Assembly (NCBI RefSeq): GCF_000308875.1 | Contig: NZ_BAGL01000044.1 | Location: 1-64,000 of the forward strand | DNA length: 64,000 nt | Source: Nocardia transvalensis NBRC 15921 | Lineage (GTDB): Bacteria; Actinomycetota; Actinomycetes; Mycobacteriales; Mycobacteriaceae | Direction: 5' to 3' | In this document: piece after piece, positions 1-7,741 of the stretch | Layout: the number at the start of each line of letters is the position of its first letter | How positions within the stretch are numbered: the first letter of the stretch is position 1 | Notes under the pieces: model-generated | Told to the model about the DNA's origin: nothing | The model's database searches: none | The model's input: the letters and a program-made list of their open reading frames with translations, nothing else | Translations under genes and position numbers: made by a program

Positions 1-107
1 GGATCCCGGTGAGAAGCATGCCGGGACGTGATGGTTCCGGTGTGCCCGGGGTCGTCATGGAGGTCCCGGCACGGTTTTGGCCGGGATCTGTGGATAGTTT
101 CATAGAG

Positions 108-224
108 TTACGGCGGTTATAGCGGTGGGGAAACGCCCGGTCCCATTCCGAACCCGGAAGCTAAGCTCACCTGCGCCGATGGTACTGCACTCGACAGGGT
201 GTGGGAGAGTAGGACACCGCCGGA
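108..224 (+). rRNA. rrf: 5S ribosomal RNA
   Basis: The stretch matches the actinobacterial 5S rRNA pattern: a ttacggcgg start, the conserved internal block containing cccattccgaacccggaag, the ggtactgcactcg segment, and the gggagagtaggacaccgccgg 3' end that pairs with the start. Length (about 117 nt) is normal. The preceding 107 bases would then be the spacer after a 23S gene lying outside the window (inference). Ends are accurate to a few bases. Confidence 0.95.
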
Positions 225-234
225 ACATACTTCC

Positions 235-269
235 CGAAAAGGGGGCCCATGCTGTGGGTCCCCTTTTCG
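235..269 (+). terminator. Rho-independent terminator of the rRNA operon
   Basis: A strong hairpin directly follows the 5S gene. The arms cgaaaagggggccca and tgggtccccttttcg pair almost perfectly around a short loop. The T-run that would follow is poor, as is common in actinomycetes. Confidence 0.85.
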
Positions 270-400
270 CCGTTTACGGCCGGTGCCGCATCACGGCCGG
301 TGCGTCCATCCGTGATTCAATTTCGTGTAGGCGGCCGACGGCCGGCACACAGCGACGACGTCTCGGCGGGCACCGAGCAGGAACAGACGAAGGGATCACC

Positions 401-1933
401 GTGTCGGAGCAGAACGAGGGTCGGAAACCCTTCCGCCGTAGCAGCGGGCCCGGCCAGGGGTCTGGCTCCGACCGACCCGGGTCCGATCGCGGCCGCGACC
501 GGCCGTCGGGCGGCGGTTTCCGACGCGACGGCGGCCGCGACGACTCGGGCCGCGATTCCGACCGCCGTGGCGGCGACTCCGGTCGCGGCTCCAACGGCGA
601 CAACCGCGGCGGATTCAAACGCGGCGGCGGGTCCGACCGTCCCTATGGCGATCGCGATCGCGGCGACCGATCCGACCGTCCTTACGGTGACCGTGGAGGT
701 CGATCCGACAGGCCCTATGGTGACCGCGGGAATCGATCCGACCGTCCCTATGGCGATCGTGACCGCGGCGACCGATCCGATCGGCCGCACGGTAATCGCG
801 GCGGTTCCTCGGATCGCCCGTACGGCGATCGTGGCGCCAACCGTGGCGGCTTCTCCGATCGCCCCTCCGGCGACCGCGGCGGCAATCGCGGTGAGGGCCG
901 GGGCGACGATCGTCGCGGTGGCTACGGCCGCGGCGCGGACCGCCGTGGCGGCGACCGTCCCGGCGGAAGTGGCTTCTCACGTCCCCAGGGCGACAAACGA
1001 AACTTCGGACGCGACGACGGCGAGCGCGGCGGATTCCGTCGCGGCGACGACCGGCGTCCCGACCAGGACCGTGGCCGATCCGACCGCCGCTCGGGCGACG
1101 GCGACCGCGGGTACGGCGGCGGACGCCCGGATGGCGACCGGGGTCCGGACCGCCATCGCGGCGGCGAGGGTGCCCAGTTCGGACGGGGTCGCGCGACCGA
1201 TCGCCGCGAACGGCGCCCGGACGAGCCCGAACTGCCCGAGGACGTCGAGGCCGGTGAACTGGAATCCGCGGTCCGCCGCGACCTGCTGAGCCTGGACAAG
1301 AACAACGCGGACACCGTCGCCCGCCATCTGGTGATGGCGGCCCGTCTCCTCGACGAGGATCCGGAGCAGGCGCTGGCCCACGCCCGTGCCGCCCGGCAGC
1401 GGGCCGGCCGCATCGCGGTGGTTCGGGAGACCGCCGGTGTGACCGCGTATCACGCCGGTGAGTGGGCGGAGGCGCTGTCCGAACTGCGGACGGCCCGCCG
1501 GATGTCCGGCGGCTCCGGACTGCTCGCGGTCATGGCGGACTGCGAACGCGGCCTCGGCCGCCCCGAGCGGGCGATCGAGCTGGGCCGCAGCGACGAGGCC
1601 CGTCAGCTGAGCGGCGACGAGGCCACCGAACTACGGATCGTGGTCGCCGGCGCCCGCATGGACCTGGGCCAGTACGACCAGGCGGTGGTGACGCTCCAGA
1701 CGCCGGAACTCGACCCGTCGCGGAGCGGTTCGGCCGCCGCGCGGTTGTTCTACGCGTACGCGGAGGCACTGCTGGCCGCCGGACGCGTCGACGAGGCTCT
1801 CAAATGGTTCCTCAACGCGGCGTCGGCGGATCTCGAGGGCGAGACCGACGCCGAGGAGCGGGCCGACGAATTGGCCGGCGGGACAACGGAAGTCGACGCG
1901 GACGAGGACTCCGGACGCGACGATCTCGAATAG
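401..1933 (+). CDS. Arg/Gly/Asp-rich protein with C-terminal TPR domain (Rv1691 type)
   Basis: The 510-residue protein has two halves. Residues 1 to about 270 are low-complexity and rich in Arg, Gly and Asp, with the unit SDRPYGDR five times exactly plus degenerate copies, resembling RGG-type RNA-binding regions. From about residue 275 it is a normal helical domain with TPR-like helix pairs (ADTVARHLVMAARLL, EQALAHARAARQRAG, WAEALSELRTARRM), ending in an acidic tail. The start is the GTG at 401 with gaaggga upstream; an open frame continues upstream but crosses the 5S gene and its terminator. The C-terminal domain and its position before a HAD phosphatase match Rv1691-Rv1692 of M. tuberculosis. 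The molecular role is unknown; RNA or ribosome association is inference from the Arg/Gly region and from lying next to the rRNA operon. Confidence 0.85.
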   Translation: MSEQNEGRKPFRRSSGPGQGSGSDRPGSDRGRDRPSGGGFRRDGGRDDSGRDSDRRGGDSGRGSNGDNRGGFKRGGGSDRPYGDRDRGDRSDRPYGDRGGRSDRPYGDRGNRSDRPYGDRDRGDRSDRPHGNRGGSSDRPYGDRGANRGGFSDRPSGDRGGNRGEGRGDDRRGGYGRGADRRGGDRPGGSGFSRPQGDKRNFGRDDGERGGFRRGDDRRPDQDRGRSDRRSGDGDRGYGGGRPDGDRGPDRHRGGEGAQFGRGRATDRRERRPDEPELPEDVEAGELESAVRRDLLSLDKNNADTVARHLVMAARLLDEDPEQALAHARAARQRAGRIAVVRETAGVTAYHAGEWAEALSELRTARRMSGGSGLLAVMADCERGLGRPERAIELGRSDEARQLSGDEATELRIVVAGARMDLGQYDQAVVTLQTPELDPSRSGSAAARLFYAYAEALLAAGRVDEALKWFLNAASADLEGETDAEERADELAGGTTEVDADEDSGRDDLE

Positions 1934-1942
1934 GTGGGACAA

Positions 1943-2821
1943 GTGACGCGGTTGAGGGACCGGTTCGGCGCGCTGCTGCTGGACCTGGACGGCACGCTGT
2001 ATCGCGGGAACGACGTGATTCCCGGTGCGCCCGAGGCGCTCTCGGGCGCAGCGTCCGCGCAGGCGCTGATGTATGTCACCAACAACGCCAGCCGGTCGGC
2101 CGCCGTGGTCGCGGCCCACCTTGCCGGTATGGGCTTCACCGCCACCGAGAACGAGGTGGTGACCAGCGCCCAGGCCGCGGCGCACGTCCTCGCCGACCGT
2201 CTGGACCGCGACGCGACGGTGCTCGTCGTCGGCACCGACGATCTGGTCGCCGAGGTCGAGCGGGTCGGTCTGCGTCCCGTCCGGCGCTTCGAGGACACGC
2301 CGCCCGACGCCGTGGTGCAGGGACATTCGCCGCACACCGCGTGGCCGGATCTGGCCGAGGCGGCCTACGCGCTGCGCGCCGGGGTCCTGTGGGTCGCCGC
2401 GAACACCGATGCCACGCTGCCGAACGAACGCGGCCTCGCGCCCGGCAACGGGTCGATGGTGGCCGCCCTGCGCACGGCCACCGATCTGGAACCGATCGTC
2501 GCCGGCAAACCGTACGCGCCTCTGATGGAGGACGCGCTGGACCGCGCGGACACCCGCGACGCTCTGGTGGTCGGCGACCGCCTCGACACGGATATCGACG
2601 GCGCCCACTGCGTCGGCCTGCCGTCACTCCTGGTCCTCACGGGTGTCAGCACCTTGGCCGACCTTCGCAAACAACCACCGGAACGCCTCCCCACCTTCAT
2701 CGCCGACTCCCTGGACGCCCTGAATCACCCAGCCGCCCAGATCGACCCCGCAGGCGCAGACGGCGATATCGCCAACCTCCTCCGAGAGCACCCCGGCCGC
2801 GCCATCCCGATCGCCGGCTGA
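1943..2821 (+). CDS. HAD-IIA (NagD-type) phosphatase, glycerol-3-phosphate phosphatase-like
   Basis: Hydrolyses a small phosphate ester; the Rv1692 orthologue is known as a glycerol 3-phosphate phosphatase, so glycerolipid recycling is the likely role. All HAD motifs are visible: motif I DLDGT near residues 14-18 with nucleophile Asp, motif II YVTNN, the motif III lysine in AGKPY, and motif IV GDRLDTDI. About 292 residues, normal for NagD-type enzymes. The GTG at 1943 is chosen because aggtggg lies just upstream; an in-frame GTG at 1934 directly follows the previous stop and has no ribosome site. It is probably cotranscribed with the TPR gene. It is the last gene of the conserved block before about 53.6 kb of accessory DNA. 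Confidence 0.88.
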   Translation: MTRLRDRFGALLLDLDGTLYRGNDVIPGAPEALSGAASAQALMYVTNNASRSAAVVAAHLAGMGFTATENEVVTSAQAAAHVLADRLDRDATVLVVGTDDLVAEVERVGLRPVRRFEDTPPDAVVQGHSPHTAWPDLAEAAYALRAGVLWVAANTDATLPNERGLAPGNGSMVAALRTATDLEPIVAGKPYAPLMEDALDRADTRDALVVGDRLDTDIDGAHCVGLPSLLVLTGVSTLADLRKQPPERLPTFIADSLDALNHPAAQIDPAGADGDIANLLREHPGRAIPIAG

Positions 2822-2828
2822 CCCAGAC

Positions 2829-2870
2829 TCCCGCGAGGGCCAGCCTCCCGCGAAGGTCAGCCTCCCGCGA
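2829..2870. repeat. 17-bp tandem repeat, about 2.5 copies
   Basis: The unit tcccgcgagggccagcc is followed by tcccgcgaaggtcagcc and a partial copy tcccgcga. It starts eight bases after the HAD gene stop and runs straight into the 19-bp array. Confidence 0.8.
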
Positions 2871-3131
2871 TGAGAGGGTCTCCGCGTGGTGAGAGGGTCT
2901 CCGCGTGGTGGGTCGGTCTTGCCGTGGCGAGGCGGTCTTGCCGTGGTGAGAGGGTCTCCGCGTGGTGGGTCGGTCTTGCCGTAGCGAGGCGGTCTTGCCG
3001 TGGTGGGACGGTCTCCCCGTGGCGAGGCGGTCTTGCCGTGGCGAGACGGTCTGCCGTGGTGAGACGGTCTCTTGTGGTGAGGCGTTGTCCTTGTTGGCGA
3101 GACACTCGCTGCGGTGAGACGGCCCCTGTGG
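2871..3131. repeat. 19-bp imperfect tandem repeat array, about 14 copies
   Basis: Consecutive 19-mers start at 2871, 2890, 2909, 2928, 2947, 2966, 2985, 3004 and 3023, followed by 17-20-base degenerate copies. Three related unit types alternate: tgagagggtctccgcgtgg, tgggtcggtcttgccgtgg and cgaggcggtcttgccgtgg. There are no spacers, so this is not a CRISPR. No plausible gene covers it. It fills the gap between the HAD gene and the convergent epimerase gene and could act as a minisatellite, a transcription barrier or a recombination relic; the function is unknown. Confidence 0.88.
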
Positions 3132-3180
3132 CGGCAACCTTCCGCACGGGACGTAGGCGGTCGGAGACCGTGGTGGGTGG

Positions 3181-4080
3181 TCAGGACGGGAGGGCGTAGG
3201 CTCCGGCGGCTATGTCCTCCAGCAGGGTTGGGCCCGTGGGGGTCCATCCGAGGAGTTCGCGGGTGCGGTCGTTCGATGCGGTGATGTCCATGCCGAAGAA
3301 GCCGCCGATCCAGCCGAAGTGGGCCTGGGCGTCCTCGGGCGCTACCGAGACGGCGGGCACGTTCAGGTAGTCGCCGATCGCGGTGGCGATGTCGCGGGAC
3401 GGGATGCCGGATTCGGCGACCGCGTGCATTCGCGAGCCCGCCGGGGCCTTCTCCAGCGCGAGGCCCACCATGCGGGCGGCGTCGGAGCGGTGCACGGCTG
3501 CCCAGCGGGTCGAGCCGTCGCCGACGTAACCCGCCGCGCCGTGTTCCTTCGCGACCTGCGTCAGGACCGAGGTGAAGCCGTGGTCGCCCATGCCGTGCAC
3601 GGTCGGGGAGAACCGCAGCGCCACGGAACGGACGCCGCGCTCGGCGTAGGACAGCGCGAGGTTCTCGCTGCCGCCGCGCATCGAGTCGGCGCCGTGGAAG
3701 GGCGATTCGTCGTCCTCGGTCAGGGGCCGTCCGATGCCGCCCGACGCCAGCCCGGAGGCGAGCAGGAACGGGCGATCGCTGCCTGCGAGGGTATCGAGCA
3801 TCCGCTGGACGGCCGCGTTCTCGCTGCGGCCGGCACCGGCGTAGTCGGTGAAATCGTGTTTGAAGGCGAGGTGGACGACCCCGTCGGCGGACGCGGCCGC
3901 CGCGGCGAGGCTGTCGAGATCGTCGAGGCTGCCGCGGTGGGCGGTGGCGCCCTTGGCCGCGAGCGTGTCGGCGGCCGCGTCGGAGCGGGCCAGTCCGACG
4001 ACCTCGTGGCCGTGCGTGAGAAGTTCGTCCGTGACCGCCGAGCCGATCCAGCCGGAGGCACCGGTGACGAAGATGCGCAT
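3181..4080 (-). CDS. SDR family NAD(P)-dependent oxidoreductase (atypical extended SDR)
   Basis: A 299-residue Rossmann protein beginning MRIFVTGASGWIG, with the TGxxGxxG nucleotide-binding motif at about residues 5-12. The layout is that of extended SDRs (NAD-dependent epimerase/dehydratase group); the substrate cannot be told from sequence. The ATG at 4080 has a strong aaaggag site upstream. A longer open frame exists but would cross the operator. Two near-identical palindromes lie just upstream (4098-4146), so repression by a ligand-responsive regulator is likely. No cognate regulator gene is adjacent. Confidence 0.85.
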   Translation of the reverse strand: MRIFVTGASGWIGSAVTDELLTHGHEVVGLARSDAAADTLAAKGATAHRGSLDDLDSLAAAAASADGVVHLAFKHDFTDYAGAGRSENAAVQRMLDTLAGSDRPFLLASGLASGGIGRPLTEDDESPFHGADSMRGGSENLALSYAERGVRSVALRFSPTVHGMGDHGFTSVLTQVAKEHGAAGYVGDGSTRWAAVHRSDAARMVGLALEKAPAGSRMHAVAESGIPSRDIATAIGDYLNVPAVSVAPEDAQAHFGWIGGFFGMDITASNDRTRELLGWTPTGPTLLEDIAAGAYALPS

Positions 4081-4097
4081 GACGACTCCTTTCAGGT

Positions 4098-4146
4098 ATG
4101 TCAGTGACTGACATCGACAGTAGCACCGGATGTCAGTCACTGCCAT
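4098..4146 (-). promoter_or_regulatory. Pair of 17-bp operators upstream of the epimerase gene
   Basis: atgtcagtgactgacat (4098-4114) is a perfect palindrome around one central base. atgtcagtcactgccat (4130-4146) is the same site with one change. The copies are 32 bp apart and begin 18 bp before the epimerase start codon, a typical position for a TetR, MarR or HxlR dimer. Neither flanking gene encodes such a regulator. Confidence 0.7.
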
Positions 4147-4156
4147 CAAGAAAATG

Positions 4157-4840
4157 TCAGGCCGCCGGTGGCCCGGCATCCATACGCTGATTACCGCCCG
4201 CGCGGTTCAGGAGGGCGACAGCCGCCGCGCCCGCGCGGCGGCGGGCTATGGCGGCGAGTTCGTGGGCCGCGGTGGGAACCTTCAGCCACCACCGCTCGAG
4301 GAAGCGATAGTCGGCGGCGGGGGCCAGGCGGTCCGCGAGATCAGGCCGCTGGAGCAGGAGGTAGCGGCGGGCCCGGGCGGCGTGCATGGGATCGGAAGCG
4401 ATCTTGATGTGGTCGGCGCGTTCCACCAGCGACATCGTGAATTCGATATTCTGCCACGTGCTTTCGGCCTCGGTCTCGGTGACGATGCGGGCGGCCGGCA
4501 CGCCGAGAACGTCGTGGGTGTAGCGCGCCATCACCTCGGCCTCGGGCCACTCCCGCCGCACCGCGCCGCCGGTGAAGACGAGGCGCCCGTCGCGCCCGGG
4601 ATCCAGCGAGCGCGCGGCGATACGGCAGCGCCAGCGTTGCAGCCGATGCGGGCTCCCGTCCTGATTCGCCGGATAACCCAGCACCACAACGGTTTCCGTT
4701 CCGCCGGGTCTCGCCGGCGCGGGGCGCAGGTACTGCCGCGACGCGCGCCAGGTCAGCCATTCGGCCGCGGCGATCGTCGCCATCGCGACCGTCGCCGCGG
4801 TGGCCCACCACCGGATCCCTCCGAGTCGAATACCGCGCAC
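4157..4840 (-). CDS. YdcF family (DUF218) membrane-anchored protein
   Basis: A 227-residue protein with an N-terminal membrane segment (about residues 12-27) and then the DUF218/YdcF fold. Family marks are VVVLGYP near residue 50, the ETEAESTWQN segment and the SDPMHAARA segment. Members include SanA/ElyC-type envelope proteins; biochemical roles are poorly defined. The start is the GTG at 4840. It points toward the epimerase gene, and the operator pair lies between them, so the two may be transcribed separately. Confidence 0.8.
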   Translation of the reverse strand: MRGIRLGGIRWWATAATVAMATIAAAEWLTWRASRQYLRPAPARPGGTETVVVLGYPANQDGSPHRLQRWRCRIAARSLDPGRDGRLVFTGGAVRREWPEAEVMARYTHDVLGVPAARIVTETEAESTWQNIEFTMSLVERADHIKIASDPMHAARARRYLLLQRPDLADRLAPAADYRFLERWWLKVPTAAHELAAIARRRAGAAAVALLNRAGGNQRMDAGPPAA

Positions 4841-4886
4841 GCCGACATTGTGCCAAGTGGCACGCGGGATCGGCCGCAGCCCGCTC

Positions 4887-5039
4887 CTATCCGCGTTTGC
4901 GGGCGACCTCCGCGCGGTCGCGGTTCTGCGCGTGGCCGCCGCCGGCGCGGTACGTCTCGAGCGCGCGCTCCATGCTCTCGGGATCGAAATCCGCGGTGAT
5001 ATGCGAGATGACCAGGTGTTCGGGGTGCGGCTTGCTCAC
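4887..5039 (-). CDS. 50-residue protein translationally coupled to the hydrolase
   Basis: A short frame begins at a GTG overlapping the hydrolase stop (gtga, 5036-5039), a typical coupling arrangement. The product starts MSKPHPEHLVISHITADFDP and ends VARKRG; it is charged, without a signal peptide or membrane segment. No family is recognised. The coupled start and tight spacing argue for a real gene; the short length argues for caution. Confidence 0.5.
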   Translation of the reverse strand: MSKPHPEHLVISHITADFDPESMERALETYRAGGGHAQNRDRAEVARKRG

Positions 5040-5920
5040 TGCCGGGGGGTCAGGAACGCGCGTAATGCGATTGTCAGGGCGGCGGGATTGTCCTCTTGCA
5101 CGTTGTGTCCCGCGTTCGGCACGACGACGAGTTCGCCGTGGGGGATGCGGTCGACGAGCTGTTCGGCGGCGAGCTGGGGGAGGACCTTGCTGCGGGCGCC
5201 GCGAATCAGAAGGACCGGGTGCCGGGTCAGCTGGGTGGTCAGCCGGTGGATGGCGGCGAGGATGGCGGGAAAGTCGGGCGGGCTCGGATCGGCCTTCGGA
5301 ATCCACTCGCCCTCGGGCGTGGGACGGAACAGCGTGTGCATCCGGTAGGCGACGGAGGCGCGGTCGGCGCGCGGGTTGAGCCGCAGTGCGGCGTCCACCA
5401 CCGTGTCGAGGCTGCCGACCGCGCCGAGGCCGAGGGTGAACTCCCGCATACGCCGGGTGCTGTCGAAGTCCACGCCCGGGGCGACATCGATGAGCGCCAG
5501 CCGGTGCACGCGGTCCGGCCACGTGCCGGCGACGTGCGCCGCGACCACGCCGCCGAGTGACATACCGGCCAGGGCGAATCGGTCGATGCCGAGGTGATCG
5601 GCCGCGGCGGCGACGTCGGCGGCCATGGTGGCGACGCGGTAGTCGCCGGACCAGTCGCTGTCGCCGTGACCGCGCAGGTCCAGTGCTATCGGCCGGACGG
5701 TGCCGCGCAGGCCGAGACTCACGAAATCCCATGTGTGCGCGGACAGTTTGCCGCCGTGCAGCAGGAATACGGGGAAACCTTCTCCGCCCCAGTCGAATCC
5801 GTGCAGCCGGCAGCCCGTGCGCGAGTAGTGGATGTCGCGGGGCGGGGTGGGATCGTGAATGTCGACGCCCAACGCGGCCGCCAGCTCGGTCATCCCCGGA
5901 ATCGTGGATCGTCCGTGCAT
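5036..5920 (-). CDS. Alpha/beta hydrolase
   Basis: A 294-residue alpha/beta-hydrolase. The oxyanion region is LLHGGKLS, the nucleophile elbow GMSLGG, and a C-terminal NAGHNVQEDNP carries the catalytic His. The substrate is unknown; an ester or lactone is likely. The ATG at 5920 is preceded by aaggggag at proper spacing; the longer open frame crosses the operator and is rejected. It is divergent from a TetR gene, with a 51-bp palindrome in the shared promoter, so it is almost certainly controlled by that regulator. A 50-residue gene is coupled to its stop. Confidence 0.87.
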   Translation of the reverse strand: MHGRSTIPGMTELAAALGVDIHDPTPPRDIHYSRTGCRLHGFDWGGEGFPVFLLHGGKLSAHTWDFVSLGLRGTVRPIALDLRGHGDSDWSGDYRVATMAADVAAAADHLGIDRFALAGMSLGGVVAAHVAGTWPDRVHRLALIDVAPGVDFDSTRRMREFTLGLGAVGSLDTVVDAALRLNPRADRASVAYRMHTLFRPTPEGEWIPKADPSPPDFPAILAAIHRLTTQLTRHPVLLIRGARSKVLPQLAAEQLVDRIPHGELVVVPNAGHNVQEDNPAALTIALRAFLTPRQ

Positions 5921-5929
5921 GATGCTCCC

Positions 5930-5980
5930 CTTACCTTGGACCATCAATGTAAGACTCTTACATTGAGTGGTCAAGGTAAG
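5930..5980. promoter_or_regulatory. 51-bp nested palindrome between hydrolase and TetR genes
   Basis: The core at 5944-5966 is perfect: tcaatgtaaga, one base, then tcttacattga. The symmetry extends outward to 5930-5980 with only four mismatched pairs per arm, adding outer half-sites cttacctt and aaggtaag. This suggests two nested or cooperative TetR dimers covering both divergent promoters. Confidence 0.8.
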
Positions 5981-5988
5981 ATCGGCGG

Positions 5989-6615
5989 GTGGCCACCCGA
6001 GTGCGACGAAAGCCCGATGACGCGAAACGGCTGATCCTTGAGGCGGCGAGCAGGCTCCTGGCCGCGGGCGGACCGGCCGCGGTGCAGGTGCGTGCCGTCG
6101 CCGCCGAGGTCGGCGTGTCCGATGCGGCGGTCAACCATCACTTCGGTACGCGTGACCAGCTGTTGGAGTCGCTGCTGCGATTCGGCGGGGCCACGATGAA
6201 ATCCGAACTGCGCGCCGTCCTGAACGCATGGCCCGACGGTCCGATCGATCCCGCCGAACTCGTGCGCGCCCTGTCCGCGCTGTATGCCCGCGGCTACGCC
6301 GAACTGGCCCTTGCCCTACACCAATCCGGGTGGCGGGATCCCAGCAGCGGCCTGCTCGACGAGGTCGTCGACCGCCTGCACACCCAGGCGGGCGAGCAGT
6401 GCGCGTCCACCGGGCGAACTCCCCCGTCCCGCGACGTGATCCGGCTCACGATGGCCGCCCTCCATCAGGCCGTCGCCCTGGATCCGTTGTTCGGCAACGA
6501 ATTCCGCCGCAGCGCCGGCCTGACCTCTGCTGGCGAGCGCACGCTGGAGTGGTGGGCCGAGGTGGTGCGGGCGACTCTCGATGGAGAGTTGGGGGCTGTG
6601 CCGCCGACCGGTTAG
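5989..6615 (+). CDS. TetR/AcrR family transcriptional regulator
   Basis: A 208-residue one-domain TetR repressor. Residues 8-55 form the DNA-binding helices, with the recognition region VSDAAVNHHFGTRDQLLES. The C-terminal ligand domain is not specific enough to name an effector. The GTG at 5989 begins eight bases after the palindrome, so the mRNA may have little or no leader. Divergent from the hydrolase; likely autoregulated. Confidence 0.88.
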   Translation: MATRVRRKPDDAKRLILEAASRLLAAGGPAAVQVRAVAAEVGVSDAAVNHHFGTRDQLLESLLRFGGATMKSELRAVLNAWPDGPIDPAELVRALSALYARGYAELALALHQSGWRDPSSGLLDEVVDRLHTQAGEQCASTGRTPPSRDVIRLTMAALHQAVALDPLFGNEFRRSAGLTSAGERTLEWWAEVVRATLDGELGAVPPTG

Positions 6616-6625
6616 CCGGTGCGGG

Positions 6626-7525
6626 TCACCGTTGCTGGGGGACTTCGGCTCCGCCGGGGAGGACGAAGCGCATGGGGGAGGTGTAGTCGGCCTGGATCTT
6701 GTAGTACTTGCCGGAGGGTCCGTAGGCGGCGTAGAAGGCGGCGGCGTGGGGGCCCGGGCCCGCGACCGGGCCGGTGGCGAAGCGGGACAGCGTCGGGTCG
6801 AGATCGGGGAACTGGTCGCGAAAGTAGCGGGCGGGGAAGCAGATTCGCAGAATGTTCGGCGAGGTCCACGAGAAGGTGCGGTAGATGGTGAAGGGGGAGG
6901 CGAGGACGGTCAGCTCCTCCTCGCTCGGCGGGACGAAACCGAGTTCCGCCAGGATCGCGACGATGTTCTCCGGGGTGATCTGCCCCGGCGCCTGGATCGA
7001 CGCGTACAGGTTCATCGTGCGGCTGGCGAAATCCATTGCTATCAGCGCGAGTTGGTCGCCGCCCCAGCGCTTCAGGTGGCCGGTGTGCGCCCGCGCGGAC
7101 TCCGGGACCCCGTCGACGGCCAGCAGCCGGTCGACGGGGATCAGCTCCGGGAAGCTGGCCCAGATCTTCTGTACGCCCGAGGTGACGCCCACGTCGACAC
7201 CCCACTGCACCGGTTCGGTGGCGGAGATCGCGGCCAGAACCTTCTCCATCGGATGGCCGGTGAACTCCAGCAGCCCCTCCGCACGCAATCGGTCGGGCGC
7301 GTTGGCGGCCGCGGGGAGATTCACGAACCGGATGCTCAGCTCCCGCTCGTCGACCGCGTGCGTCGTGGTGCGTACCGCCAGCCACGACTGTGGCCAGAAC
7401 TCGTCGCCCAGTGCGTCCAGTACCGCGTTCACCACCGCCGGGTCGTACCCGACCTCGGCCAGCCGCGCGTACTCCCGCAGATCCGCGTGGAGCTGCTCGC
7501 GCGTCACATCCAGCGGCATGCCCAT
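6626..7525 (-). CDS. ABBA-type aromatic prenyltransferase (NphB/CloQ-Orf2 family)
   Basis: A 299-residue protein of the soluble aromatic prenyltransferase family, which moves a prenyl group from a diphosphate donor onto a phenolic or similar acceptor inside a ten-strand barrel. Matches to the NphB pattern run through the protein: GHPMEKVLAAI near residue 91, GVTSGVQKIWASFP, IAMDFASRTMNLYAS, SWTSPNILRICFP and the C-terminal GKYYKIQADY. Length fits (NphB is 307). The ATG at 7525 has an agggg site six bases upstream. No polyketide, phenazine, indole or isoprenoid gene lies nearby, so acceptor and donor cannot be inferred. It is convergent with the TetR gene and stands alone on its strand. Confidence 0.85.
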   Translation of the reverse strand: MGMPLDVTREQLHADLREYARLAEVGYDPAVVNAVLDALGDEFWPQSWLAVRTTTHAVDERELSIRFVNLPAAANAPDRLRAEGLLEFTGHPMEKVLAAISATEPVQWGVDVGVTSGVQKIWASFPELIPVDRLLAVDGVPESARAHTGHLKRWGGDQLALIAMDFASRTMNLYASIQAPGQITPENIVAILAELGFVPPSEEELTVLASPFTIYRTFSWTSPNILRICFPARYFRDQFPDLDPTLSRFATGPVAGPGPHAAAFYAAYGPSGKYYKIQADYTSPMRFVLPGGAEVPQQR

Positions 7526-7741
7526 GAATCACCCCTGTCCCGAGCCCGTCGTGTACCAGCCCAGGATAGGCGGCCGCTCCGCATCGCCGTGGACGGTTTC
7601 CGCAAACGACCGGCACCGTGCCGAAACGGTCGCTCGGTTCCTTTTTACGGTCAGGGCCCCTATCACTTCCGGATGGGAAATAAGGGGTGTGTCACGAGAT
7701 CCGGGTAGTGATTGTTGTTCCGTGCCTTTATCTTCGATGGC

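Noticed and set aside
274..1453. Long open frames on the opposite strand and in other frames across the Arg/Gly-rich gene
   Set aside because: They are low-complexity shadows of the repeated GC-rich codons, with no domain and no ribosome site.
2871..3131. CRISPR-like array
   Set aside because: The units are adjacent without unique spacers, so it is a plain tandem repeat.
2624..4126. A 500-codon minus-strand open frame across the tandem repeats and the epimerase gene
   Set aside because: It runs in another frame over the clearly real epimerase gene and through the repeat array; its product is Arg/Pro-rich without a domain.
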